Positions 33,212 through 41,484 of a DNA stretch of 64,000 nt are shown here, in pieces (position 1 is the first letter of the stretch; the number at the start of each line of letters is the position of its first letter). The stretch is from Agromyces ramosus (GTDB taxonomy: Bacteria; Actinomycetota; Actinomycetes; Actinomycetales; Microbacteriaceae): positions 186,001-250,000 of the forward strand of contig NZ_SGWY01000001.1 of the NCBI RefSeq assembly GCF_004216665.1. Reading direction: 5' to 3'. The position numbers were made by a program, and so were the translations under genes. The notes beneath the pieces are model-generated. The model did not search any database. It was not told where the DNA came from and was given only the letters and a program-made list of their open reading frames with translations.

Positions 33212-36200
33212 TCATCGATTCCAGTACCTTGCGGTCACGCCGGCGACCTCAACATCCAACCAGACCCGCTCGCCGTCCTTGGCGTCGGGCACCTGGCACG
33301 TGGTCGCCGACTGGGCGTTCCGGCCGTTGCGGTCGCCGTCGACGCCGCAGCGGAAGTTCGCCGGAAGGCCCGAGTTGTCCGGCCCAGCCGTCCACGCCCA
33401 GGTCCGCGACGGTTCGTCCCACACCCGGCTGGGCAGCGCGAAGGTGAGCGACGGGCTCGCGTCCGACGGCATGATCCCCGACCACGGCCCGCAGCTCCCC
33501 CAGACCGAGCAACTGCGCACCTGGAACCTCGCCGCCTCGCCGAACGGCCGGTTCAGCAGGGATCGGAGCCACCCCGTGCCGCGGAACTCGGCCGGCTGGC
33601 CGATCTGGGCCCCGTTGGCGTCGACCGCGATGATCTGCAGGCGGGGCGAACTGGAGTCGACCCGGTCGATGTACCGGTCCCACGTCTCCTGGTTCATCCA
33701 GTCCATCCGACTCGAGAGGCCGGTGATCGTGCCGGGCGCGGGCCGCACCACGATGCCCGCCACCTCGGTGTTGACGCAGGCGGACCGGTTGAATCCCCAC
33801 ACGACGAAGGAGTAGCGCGTCGACTCGGTGACGGTGCCCGTGAACTGCACGCTCGAGGCATCCGGCCCGACCTGCACCACCTCGGCGACGCTGCCGCCGC
33901 TCGCCGGGGCGATGACGTCGCCGGGGGCCGGACTCGTGACCGAGCAGGCCTGCGGGCCCGAGGGCACCGCGGTCTGCCCCTCGGCGAGGCGCTGCACGAA
34001 GTACCCGCCGATGGCGTCGCCGTTGCCGCCGAACGGCGCCCACGAGACGGTGACCGCCCCCGCGGCGGCATCGCCGCTCACGGTGATGCCCCCCGCGATC
34101 GGCGGCCCGAACGGCGTCCCGGTGCCGCCCGCCTCGGTCCACGTCGCGAGCGCGGGGTAGGCCTGATTGCGCGCGCTGACGGTGAACGGCACCTGGCTGC
34201 CGTTCGCGATGGCCTGGGACTCGGTGGTGCACACCGTCGCGGTGCACGCCCCGGCCGCATCGACCTCGCTCGAGACGCCGGCCACCGTGACGACGTACGA
34301 CTCGACCTGGCTCCCCGAGCCCGTGCCGACCGGCGACCACTCGATGCGCAGGCGCCCGTCGAGCGGCAGCGCCCGCAGGCCCTCGGGCGGCGGCGGGATG
34401 ACGTCGGACCAGATCGGTCCCGGAGCATCGACCGGGTCGGAGAGCCCGATCCCGTTGCGCGCCTGCACCCTGACGAGCACCGCGTTCGACTGCCCGTTGC
34501 CCGGGGTGGGCACCGTGCAGGTGGTGGCGGCGCAGGTGGTCGTGTCGAGCACCTCGCCCCCGCTCGGGTCGACGAGTGCGATCTCGTAGCCCGTGATGGG
34601 CGAGTTGTTGAATCCGCCCGCGCCGAAGGCGACGTCGAGCGTGCCGTCGCCGAAGCCGGTGACCTGGGCCCCCGTGACGGGGTCGGGCCGGTCCTGCACG
34701 GAGATCGTGACCGTGCCCCACGCGTACCGGCTGGGGTCGTCGGTCGCGTCGGCGACCTGGTACTGCAGGGTGGTGTTGATCGGCGCGGCGCCCGGGGCCA
34801 CGTCGACGGCGAGGGTCGACCGGTCGGCGCTCGGCTCGACGGTGACGCCGGCCGGCAGGCTGTCGTCGAGCCCGCGCACGGCCACCACGCGCAGCGGAGT
34901 GGACGGGAAGGGATTCGTCGCCCGGTCGTTCGCCAGCACGTCGATGGTCGTCGTGCGCCCGCGCGCGGCGACGGCGAGGTCGGCTGCGGGCTGCGCGAGG
35001 GGCCGCGTCGACGGCACGACCCGCAGCTCGACGCGTCCGGGACGACCGTCGCCCGCGGCATCCGCCACCGCGATGGCGACCGCCTGGCTCGTGCCGGTCG
35101 AAGTGGACTCCGCGGCCTCGATCGTGAGCTCCTGGCCGTCGAGCGCGACGTCGAATCCCTCGGGCATGGGCTGCAGCACCCGGAAGGCGAGCTCGTCGAT
35201 CGCCTCGGGGTACGGGTAGTCGGTGAGCTTGACCAGGTCGATGGCCTTCGACTGGCCGGGTTCGAAGTCGATCACGCCGCCCGTGAAGACCGGGGGCTGG
35301 TCGTCGGTGGGCTCCACCGTGATCGGGATGACGATCGTGCCCGTTCGCCCCGACGGGTCGGCGGCGGACTCGCCGTCGGTGACCGTGAACGAGAGGGACG
35401 CGAGCCCGAAGTACCCGGGCGCGCTCCGGAACCGCAGCGTGTCGTCGTCGACGACGAGGTCGGTCCCGTCGCTGTGCGACGCGCGGACGCTCGCGCCGTC
35501 GGTGATGCGGACGGGGCGCCCGGATGCCGCGATGACGTAGTCCTCGAGGTCGAGCACGACCTCGGCCCCGCTCTTCACCTCCACGTCTGGCGCGTCGCGT
35601 CGCAACTGCGGCAGCGCGTCGTCGCGGCCCGGCACCCAGATGAAGGCGTAGGCCGACACGTCCGGATCCTCGGGGTGGGTGACCTCGAACGGGATGATCC
35701 GGCGGCGGTCCTCGACGGTCACCCGGATGCTGCCGTCGCGACGCACCTGGGCCCCTCCCTCGTACCCGTCGACGAGGCTCACCTGCAGGTCGGCGGCATT
35801 GCCGTCGGCCAGGAACACGTTGCGCAGCACCTGGACGTCGATGGCCTCCTCCTCGAGGATGTCGCTGAGCGTCAGCACGGTGTCGGATGCCTCGGGACGC
35901 GCGAACGGCGCGTCGGCGCGCGCGTGCACGGTGAGGAAGGTCGACGCGACGCCGAGTGCCGCGTTCTCGACCTCGTAGACGAAGCCGTAGTCGCCCTCGC
36001 CGTCGGGCAGCTCGACCTGGATCGTGTCGCCCACGATCGTGGCGGTCGCGCCGGGCAGGGTCTGCTTCACCGAGCGCAGTTCGAGGCCGCCGCCGTCGGG
36101 GTCGGAGTCGTTCTCGAGCACGCGCACCGAGATCGTGCGGTCGGGCCGTACGGTGACGACGTCGGGTGCGGCGATCGGCGCGCGAGCGCCGTCGAGGCTC

Positions 36201-39082
36201 GGGGCGATGCCGACCCGGATCGAGCCGGTCGACCGGGCGCCGAGCGCGTCGACCACGGAGTACTGGAACGTGTCGGTGCCCGCCGAGTACTCCCCCGCCT
36301 CGTAATCGAGCCAGTCGGCGCCCCGGCCCACGACCGCGCCGCGCTCGGGGTTGGTCTCCTGTCCGAGCAGCTGCACCGAGTCGCCGTCGGGGTCCGTACC
36401 GCCGAGGGGGATCGGGATCCGCACCGTGTCGCCCGCGATCACCCGGGCGGTGACGGCCCGTGGCACGGGCGCCGCATTGGTCACGGGGTCGGCCTCGCGG
36501 ACCGAGATGCGCACGGTGGCCGTGGCGTACTGACCGTCGGAGGCGTCGACCCGGTAGCTCGCCTCGAACTCCCCGTCCTGCTCGGGAGCGAAGTATCGCA
36601 GCCGATCGCCGGCGACGAAGAGCAGGCCGGAGGCCGGCTGCGTGACGAGGTCGGGTGCCAGCGTCAGCGGCAGCGCGTCGGGGTGCTCGTCGTTGTCGAG
36701 CACGCCGATCTCCACGACGTCGCCGGTGCGCGCGGAGATGGTGTCGGGCGCGGCCACCGGCGGCTGGTAGCTCTCGGGTTGCGGCACCTCGACGACCGTG
36801 ACCACGCCCTCGGCCTCGGCGAGGCCGTTGCTCACGCGGTAGCCGAACGTCGTCGAGCCGGTCGCGAGCGGGCGCATGAGGGTGACGCGCAGGACGCGAT
36901 GGTCGACGACCTCGACCCGCACCCCTTCGTCCTCGGCCGGGTCCGTGACGCCGGTCACGATGAGCACCCCGCCGGTCGGATCGATGTCGGTCGCGAGCAC
37001 GTCGACGTCGACGGGCTGCTGCAGGCGCAGGAAGGCCGTGTGGGGCACGGTGATCGGCGTGGTGTCGCGGTCGGGCGGTGCCGACACGTCGACGCGCACG
37101 AGGCCGGTCGCGGTGTCCGTGCCATCGGTCACCGAGTACTCCAGGTAGTGGGTGCGCACGTCCGCACTGGAGAAGCGGAAGCTGCCGCCGTCGAAGTCGG
37201 GCGTCAGCTGCACGTCGGGCTTCGCGGGCACCGCGCTGAGGCTGATGTGCCCGCTGCCGCCCCGGACGTGGCGAAGGGGGTCGATCCTGATCTCCTCGCC
37301 GGCCGTCGCGAGGGCGACGAACGGCTCCGCGATGAGGGGAACGTCGCCGGGCGCCTTCACCGCGATCGCGAGCACCCCGGTCGACTCCTCCCGGCCGTCG
37401 GAGACCACGAGCGTCACGTCGCGCGTCGGGCCGGCTCCACCGAGCTCGTCGAACACCACGATGCCCTCGGCGGTCGAGGAGAGCGCGTCGGGCTCCGGCA
37501 CCACGGCCGAGCGAAGGAAGAACGGGTCCCCGTCGGGATCGACCCAGTCGCCGAGCACGGCCGTCGTGACGCGCCCCTGCGCTGCGACGGAGGCGCGGTT
37601 CCCACGCTGCTGCACCGGGGGGCCGTTCTCGTCGGGATCGCGCACCGTGACGGTGACCTGCGCGTGCGCCGTGCCGCCCCGACCGTCGCCGACGGTGTAC
37701 CCGAAGGTCAGTGCGCCGGATGCCGCCTCGTCGAGCGTGAGCTGCAGCTGCTGGTTCTCCGACACTCGGTCGAGCCGCGCTCCGCCCGGGAGCTCGCCGT
37801 CGATCCCGTCCACGACGAGGACGTCGCCGTTGGCGTCGTAGTCGTTGAGCAGCACGGGGAGGAGCGTCGACCTGCCTGGCCGCGCCCCGAAGGCGTCGTC
37901 CTCGGCCGTCGGCGCCACCTGGCTCTTCTCGACGGTGGGCTCCGCGTCGGGATCGTTCTGCTCGATGGTCTCCTCGTCGTGCTCGCGCTCGAGCAGCGCG
38001 TCCCAGTTGTCGATGAGCCCGTAGTCGCCGGTCGCCGCCCACGTCGCGCCGCCCCGGCGGTCGTTGAGCACCATGGCCTCGCCGTTGACGGCGAAGGCGA
38101 GGTCGCCGGCGCCGGTCGCCCCGTCGAGCTCGAACGGTCCCACGACCCCGTCCGGGCATCCACGCCAGGCCTCGCCGGTGCCCCACGCGGCGTGCAGGCA
38201 TCCGCCGTGCCGAATGGGGGCGGCCGGGGCGCCGCCGACGCCCTCCGCGGCCGTCGCCGGCTCGCTGCCGTCGAGCCCGACGGTGATGAGGCCGCGGCGA
38301 TACGCGATGGCGATCGAGTCGCCCTCGAGCGCCGGGACCTGCAGGACGGGATCGTCGGTCGTCTCGAGCAGTCCGGACAGCGGGACCTCGCGCCCCTCCA
38401 CCCAGAGGGTGCGATCCGTGGAATCGAGCACCGCCCAGTGCCCGCCGACCGACGTGACCTGCACGTCGTGATCGTCGTCGACGGACGGGAGCTGCCACCT
38501 CGCGGCCACGGTCTCCTCGTCGGCCGCGTCGACGCGCGCCACCGCGCCGGTGCTCGGCGTGTAGGCGAAGAGCACCCCCGCGGGATCGACCGAGGTCACG
38601 GCGCCGGGGCCGAAGTTGAGCATCGGGTCGGCGTCGCCGTCGAAGTCGGCGAACCCGGCGGCGGGCGCCGACCACACCTTGCCGTCGGCGGCGACCACCA
38701 CGCGATCCCCGGCGAGCGCGAGGGACGAGTCGCCGGGTGGCACGGGCACCGTCTCGGTGACCGTCGACGTGGTGGCGTCGACGATGCCGACACTCGCGCG
38801 GTCGCGGTCGAGCACCAGCACCGTCGCACCCTGCTGCACGATCTCGGCGGCCGAGCCGCCGGTCTCGACCACGGAGTTGAGCTCGAGCACCGCGGTGTTC
38901 GCCCGTCCCACCGCCTGCAGCTCCTCGTTGGCCACCCAGACCGCCGCGTCGCCGAGGTCGACCCGCTGGGCCGCGTACCCGCCGGATGCCACGGCCACGC
39001 CCGCGATGACGGCGACCACGGCGGTCACCGCCCCCGCGGTCACGAGCGCCGAACGGTGTCCGCCCAGCTGCGGCAGGCGCAT
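33212..39082 (-). CDS. Giant membrane-anchored Ig-like/FN3 repeat protein
   Basis: This protein has 1956 residues. A short basic N-terminus precedes one transmembrane helix (about 11-36), so it is anchored by its N-terminus with the rest outside. Residues about 38-360 are beta-rich with repeated four-strand patterns and resemble a beta-propeller. After an acidic linker come about eleven Ig/cadherin-like repeats of 80-110 residues (to about 1465), many opening with PxAxPD and VLxND-type motifs. Three FN3 domains follow (starting near 1465, 1560 and 1660), then a Cys-containing C-terminal domain of about 170 residues. The ATG shares a base with the kinase stop (TGATG). It is probably a surface stalk or adhesin, or a wall-spanning sensor. 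A very long plus-strand frame across it is a shadow. Confidence 0.88.
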   Translation of the reverse strand: MRLPQLGGHRSALVTAGAVTAVVAVIAGVAVASGGYAAQRVDLGDAAVWVANEELQAVGRANTAVLELNSVVETGGSAAEIVQQGATVLVLDRDRASVGIVDATTSTVTETVPVPPGDSSLALAGDRVVVAADGKVWSAPAAGFADFDGDADPMLNFGPGAVTSVDPAGVLFAYTPSTGAVARVDAADEETVAARWQLPSVDDDHDVQVTSVGGHWAVLDSTDRTLWVEGREVPLSGLLETTDDPVLQVPALEGDSIAIAYRRGLITVGLDGSEPATAAEGVGGAPAAPIRHGGCLHAAWGTGEAWRGCPDGVVGPFELDGATGAGDLAFAVNGEAMVLNDRRGGATWAATGDYGLIDNWDALLEREHDEETIEQNDPDAEPTVEKSQVAPTAEDDAFGARPGRSTLLPVLLNDYDANGDVLVVDGIDGELPGGARLDRVSENQQLQLTLDEAASGALTFGYTVGDGRGGTAHAQVTVTVRDPDENGPPVQQRGNRASVAAQGRVTTAVLGDWVDPDGDPFFLRSAVVPEPDALSSTAEGIVVFDELGGAGPTRDVTLVVSDGREESTGVLAIAVKAPGDVPLIAEPFVALATAGEEIRIDPLRHVRGGSGHISLSAVPAKPDVQLTPDFDGGSFRFSSADVRTHYLEYSVTDGTDTATGLVRVDVSAPPDRDTTPITVPHTAFLRLQQPVDVDVLATDIDPTGGVLIVTGVTDPAEDEGVRVEVVDHRVLRVTLMRPLATGSTTFGYRVSNGLAEAEGVVTVVEVPQPESYQPPVAAPDTISARTGDVVEIGVLDNDEHPDALPLTLAPDLVTQPASGLLFVAGDRLRYFAPEQDGEFEASYRVDASDGQYATATVRISVREADPVTNAAPVPRAVTARVIAGDTVRIPIPLGGTDPDGDSVQLLGQETNPERGAVVGRGADWLDYEAGEYSAGTDTFQYSVVDALGARSTGSIRVGIAPSLDGARAPIAAPDVVTVRPDRTISVRVLENDSDPDGGGLELRSVKQTLPGATATIVGDTIQVELPDGEGDYGFVYEVENAALGVASTFLTVHARADAPFARPEASDTVLTLSDILEEEAIDVQVLRNVFLADGNAADLQVSLVDGYEGGAQVRRDGSIRVTVEDRRRIIPFEVTHPEDPDVSAYAFIWVPGRDDALPQLRRDAPDVEVKSGAEVVLDLEDYVIAASGRPVRITDGASVRASHSDGTDLVVDDDTLRFRSAPGYFGLASLSFTVTDGESAADPSGRTGTIVIPITVEPTDDQPPVFTGGVIDFEPGQSKAIDLVKLTDYPYPEAIDELAFRVLQPMPEGFDVALDGQELTIEAAESTSTGTSQAVAIAVADAAGDGRPGRVELRVVPSTRPLAQPAADLAVAARGRTTTIDVLANDRATNPFPSTPLRVVAVRGLDDSLPAGVTVEPSADRSTLAVDVAPGAAPINTTLQYQVADATDDPSRYAWGTVTISVQDRPDPVTGAQVTGFGDGTLDVAFGAGGFNNSPITGYEIALVDPSGGEVLDTTTCAATTCTVPTPGNGQSNAVLVRVQARNGIGLSDPVDAPGPIWSDVIPPPPEGLRALPLDGRLRIEWSPVGTGSGSQVESYVVTVAGVSSEVDAAGACTATVCTTESQAIANGSQVPFTVSARNQAYPALATWTEAGGTGTPFGPPIAGGITVSGDAAAGAVTVSWAPFGGNGDAIGGYFVQRLAEGQTAVPSGPQACSVTSPAPGDVIAPASGGSVAEVVQVGPDASSVQFTGTVTESTRYSFVVWGFNRSACVNTEVAGIVVRPAPGTITGLSSRMDWMNQETWDRYIDRVDSSSPRLQIIAVDANGAQIGQPAEFRGTGWLRSLLNRPFGEAARFQVRSCSVWGSCGPWSGIMPSDASPSLTFALPSRVWDEPSRTWAWTAGPDNSGLPANFRCGVDGDRNGRNAQSATTCQVPDAKDGERVWLDVEVAGVTARYWNR

Positions 39083-40500
39083 CAGCCGACCCCCGCCTCG
39101 ACATCGACGCAGCGCTCGGCGCTCGGCACGCCGGACTTGCCGTCGCGCGTCACGGTGACGGTGGCGCACACGCGGTCGCCGTCATCGGCGCTCGTGTCGA
39201 AGCGCGGCTCCCGCTGCATCGGCCGCGGCTCGCCGTCGACGGTGACGATGTAGGCGTCGCCGCTCTCGATGCCGGGATCGTCCCACGTGAACGTCACCGC
39301 CGTGCCGTCGGCGCTCCCCTGCACGTCGGTGACGACGGGGATGCCGCGGGTGCCCTGCACGACGGCGACGACGCCGGCGCCGACGAGGGCGACGATCAGG
39401 GCGGCCGCGACCGAGATGCCCCAGACGAGGCGCCGCATCGTGGGCGGAGCGGTGCGCGGGCGGCCGGTGGTGCCGTCGTGCGCGTGCGCATCGGCGCCGA
39501 GCACGGTGCCGGAGGAGCGTGATCCGGATCGTCGCGTACGGCGACGTGCGCCCTGCCCGTCGGACAGCGCGTGGTGCCCGCCGATGCGCGTGCGCTCGTC
39601 GAGGTCGACGGCCGTGGCGAGCGCCCAGTCGTCCATCGCGACCTCGAGCGGGGTCTGCGGCAGTCCGAGCTCCTCCTCGACCGACTGCAGGTCGCGGATG
39701 AACTCGAGGGCGCTGGCCTGGCGGTCCTGCGGACGCTTCGACATGGCGCGGGCGAGGACGCGCTCCAGGCTCCGCGGCACGTCCACCCGGCCGGTCGGCG
39801 CCGGCCTCGCCTTCTCGATGCGCCCCATGAGGGCGACGGTGGCGTTGTCGCCGCCCGGGATCTCGAACGGGCTGCGGCCGGCGATCAGCGAGTACACGGT
39901 CGCGCCGAGCGACCAGACCTCGCTCGCGACGGTGCCGGAGACGTCGTCCTGGAGCACCTCGGGCGCCGACCACGGGATCGACAGGCCGACCGCCTCGCTC
40001 GTCTCGGCCTCGCCGAGCGTGGCCGCGATGCCGAAGTCGGACAGCACGGGATGTCCGTATGCCGTGGTCAGGATGTTCGACGGCTTGATGTCGCGGTGGA
40101 GCACGCCCTGTCGGTGCGCCGTCTCGACGGCGCTGGCGATGCGCACGCCGATCGAGAGCACCTCGGCGAGCGGCAGTTGCACGGCTCGGTAGCGCTGCCC
40201 CAATGTCGAGGAGCAGTACTCCATCACGAGGTACGGGCGGCCGTCGGCGGCGACGCTCGCCTGGTACACGGTGAGGATCGAGGGATGCGACGAGAGCTGG
40301 GCCATGAGGTTGGCCTCGGCCTGGAACATCTGGCGGAGTTCGTCGTTCACGACCTCGGCGAGCAGCACCTTGACCGCCACGAGCCGACGGGGCATGTTCT
40401 GCTCGTACAGGAACACGTCTGCGAAGCCACCGGAGCCGAGCACGCGGATGAACGCGAACCCGGGCAGGTTCGGCGGAGTGGACGGCAGACGCCTCGTCAC
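39082..40500 (-). CDS. Membrane Ser/Thr protein kinase with extracellular FN3-like domain
   Basis: This is a 472-residue Hanks-type kinase. The glycine loop is GSGGFADVF, the ATP lysine is Lys44 in VAVKVL, the catalytic loop is HRDIKPSN (135-142), DFG is at 155-157 and APE follows at 179-181. A basic juxtamembrane linker rich in Arg/Ser/Gly leads to one transmembrane helix (about 358-382) and an 85-residue ectodomain with an FN3-like pattern (VTFTWDDPGIESGDAYIVTVDG) and two cysteines. PASTA repeats, common in PknB, are absent. The start is a GTG at 40500 behind GGGAGG at short spacing. It lies between a PP2C phosphatase gene and the giant FN3 protein gene and probably phosphorylates threonines read by the two FHA proteins of the block. 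Confidence 0.92.
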   Translation of the reverse strand: MTRRLPSTPPNLPGFAFIRVLGSGGFADVFLYEQNMPRRLVAVKVLLAEVVNDELRQMFQAEANLMAQLSSHPSILTVYQASVAADGRPYLVMEYCSSTLGQRYRAVQLPLAEVLSIGVRIASAVETAHRQGVLHRDIKPSNILTTAYGHPVLSDFGIAATLGEAETSEAVGLSIPWSAPEVLQDDVSGTVASEVWSLGATVYSLIAGRSPFEIPGGDNATVALMGRIEKARPAPTGRVDVPRSLERVLARAMSKRPQDRQASALEFIRDLQSVEEELGLPQTPLEVAMDDWALATAVDLDERTRIGGHHALSDGQGARRRTRRSGSRSSGTVLGADAHAHDGTTGRPRTAPPTMRRLVWGISVAAALIVALVGAGVVAVVQGTRGIPVVTDVQGSADGTAVTFTWDDPGIESGDAYIVTVDGEPRPMQREPRFDTSADDGDRVCATVTVTRDGKSGVPSAERCVDVEAGVG

Positions 40501-40563
40501 GTTCCTCCCAGCGCTCGGGCCCCTCGGCGCCGCCCGGTGGCCCGGCGGCGCCCGGTGCCCACC

Positions 40564-40569
40564 ATTGTA
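40564..40569 (-). promoter_or_regulatory. -10 box of kinase-to-FtsK sub-operon
   Basis: TACAAT on the minus strand lies 63 bases before the kinase GTG in the only sizeable gap (131 bases) in the right half of the block. It suggests a second promoter for the kinase and the genes after it. Confidence 0.45.
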
Positions 40570-40573
40570 GATT

Positions 40574-40589
40574 GGGGGCGGACGCCCCC
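40574..40589 (-). terminator. GC hairpin upstream of the kinase -10 box
   Basis: GGGGGCG and CGCCCCC arms with a 2-base centre lie 42 bases past the PP2C stop and immediately upstream of the kinase -10 box. It may end the FHA-PP2C transcript or act as a site within the promoter. Confidence 0.4.
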
Positions 40590-40631
40590 GCGAAGCCCTG
40601 TGCAGTGCGTCCGGCCGCCCCGCGGCATCAG

Positions 40632-41459
40632 TCAGTCGAGGTCGCTGTCGGCGCGTCGACCGTGGCGGGCGTGCTCGGGCCGGACGACCTTCAGGACATC
40701 GACCACGACGACGGTCACGTTGTCGCGACCGCCGTTGCCGAGGGCCGCCTCGACGAGCTGGCGCGCGGCCTTCTCGGGCTTGGGGTTCGCGACGAGGAAG
40801 TGGCGGATGCCGTAGGCCGTCAGCTCCTTCGTGAGCCCGTCGGAGCAGATCAACAGCCGCATGCCCTCCTCGACCGCGATCGCCCGGTAGTCGGGGATCG
40901 GCGCCTCGTGGAAGCCCACCGCGCGGGTGATCACGTTGGAATGGGGATGGGTGTCGGCCTCCTCGCGCGTGATCTGGCCCGCGTCGACGAGCTCCTGCAC
41001 GATCGAGTGGTCGACGGTCAGCTGCTCGAGGAACCCATCGACGAGGCGGTACACGCGGGAGTCGCCGATGTTGAACACGATCCACGCCGGCTCGTCGGAG
41101 ATCGACCCCAGCGCCGCCCCGGTCACGGTGGTGCCGCTGCCCTCGTCGGTGACGCCGGCCCCGCGACCCATGTCCTGCACGGCGAGGCGCAGCGCGGCAT
41201 CGATCTCGGGCGTGCCCATCGCGACCTTGCCGCCGTGCTCGGCGAGGCGGGTGACGACGGCGGCGCTCGCGAAGTCGCCTGCGGCATGGCCGCCCATGCC
41301 GTCGGCCACGGCGAAGATGGGCGCCTGGGCGACGAAGCTGTCCTCGTTGACCTCCCGGCGCAGCCCGGTGTCGGTCATCGCGGCCCAGGCGATGGTGACC
41401 TCGGTGCCGTCGGGGAGCATGACGCGATGCCTGGCGTTGCCGTTGCCGATCTGCGTCAC
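40632..41459 (-). CDS. PP2C family Ser/Thr protein phosphatase
   Basis: This 275-residue PP2C phosphatase shows the metal-site motifs in order: REVNEDSF, IFAVADGMGGHAAGD, FNIGDSRVYRL, LLICSDGLTKEL and GGRDNVTVVVV. It has no transmembrane segment, so it acts in the cytoplasm. It should remove phosphates placed by the adjacent kinase and so reset the FHA-read marks. I chose the GTG at 41459; the ATG at 41420, 13 codons later, is possible and would still keep the catalytic core. The ribosome site for either is weak. The FHA protein gene lies 25 bases upstream. Confidence 0.92.
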   Translation of the reverse strand: MTQIGNGNARHRVMLPDGTEVTIAWAAMTDTGLRREVNEDSFVAQAPIFAVADGMGGHAAGDFASAAVVTRLAEHGGKVAMGTPEIDAALRLAVQDMGRGAGVTDEGSGTTVTGAALGSISDEPAWIVFNIGDSRVYRLVDGFLEQLTVDHSIVQELVDAGQITREEADTHPHSNVITRAVGFHEAPIPDYRAIAVEEGMRLLICSDGLTKELTAYGIRHFLVANPKPEKAARQLVEAALGNGGRDNVTVVVVDVLKVVRPEHARHGRRADSDLD

Positions 41460-41484
41460 GGGGCTGCCTGCTGTCTGGTCGGGG

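Noticed and set aside
32933..39253. A 2106-codon open frame on the plus strand
   Set aside because: It is the complement of the giant Ig/FN3 gene; its translation is low-complexity Arg/Gly/Asp/Val sequence with no domain, typical of antisense frames in high-GC DNA.
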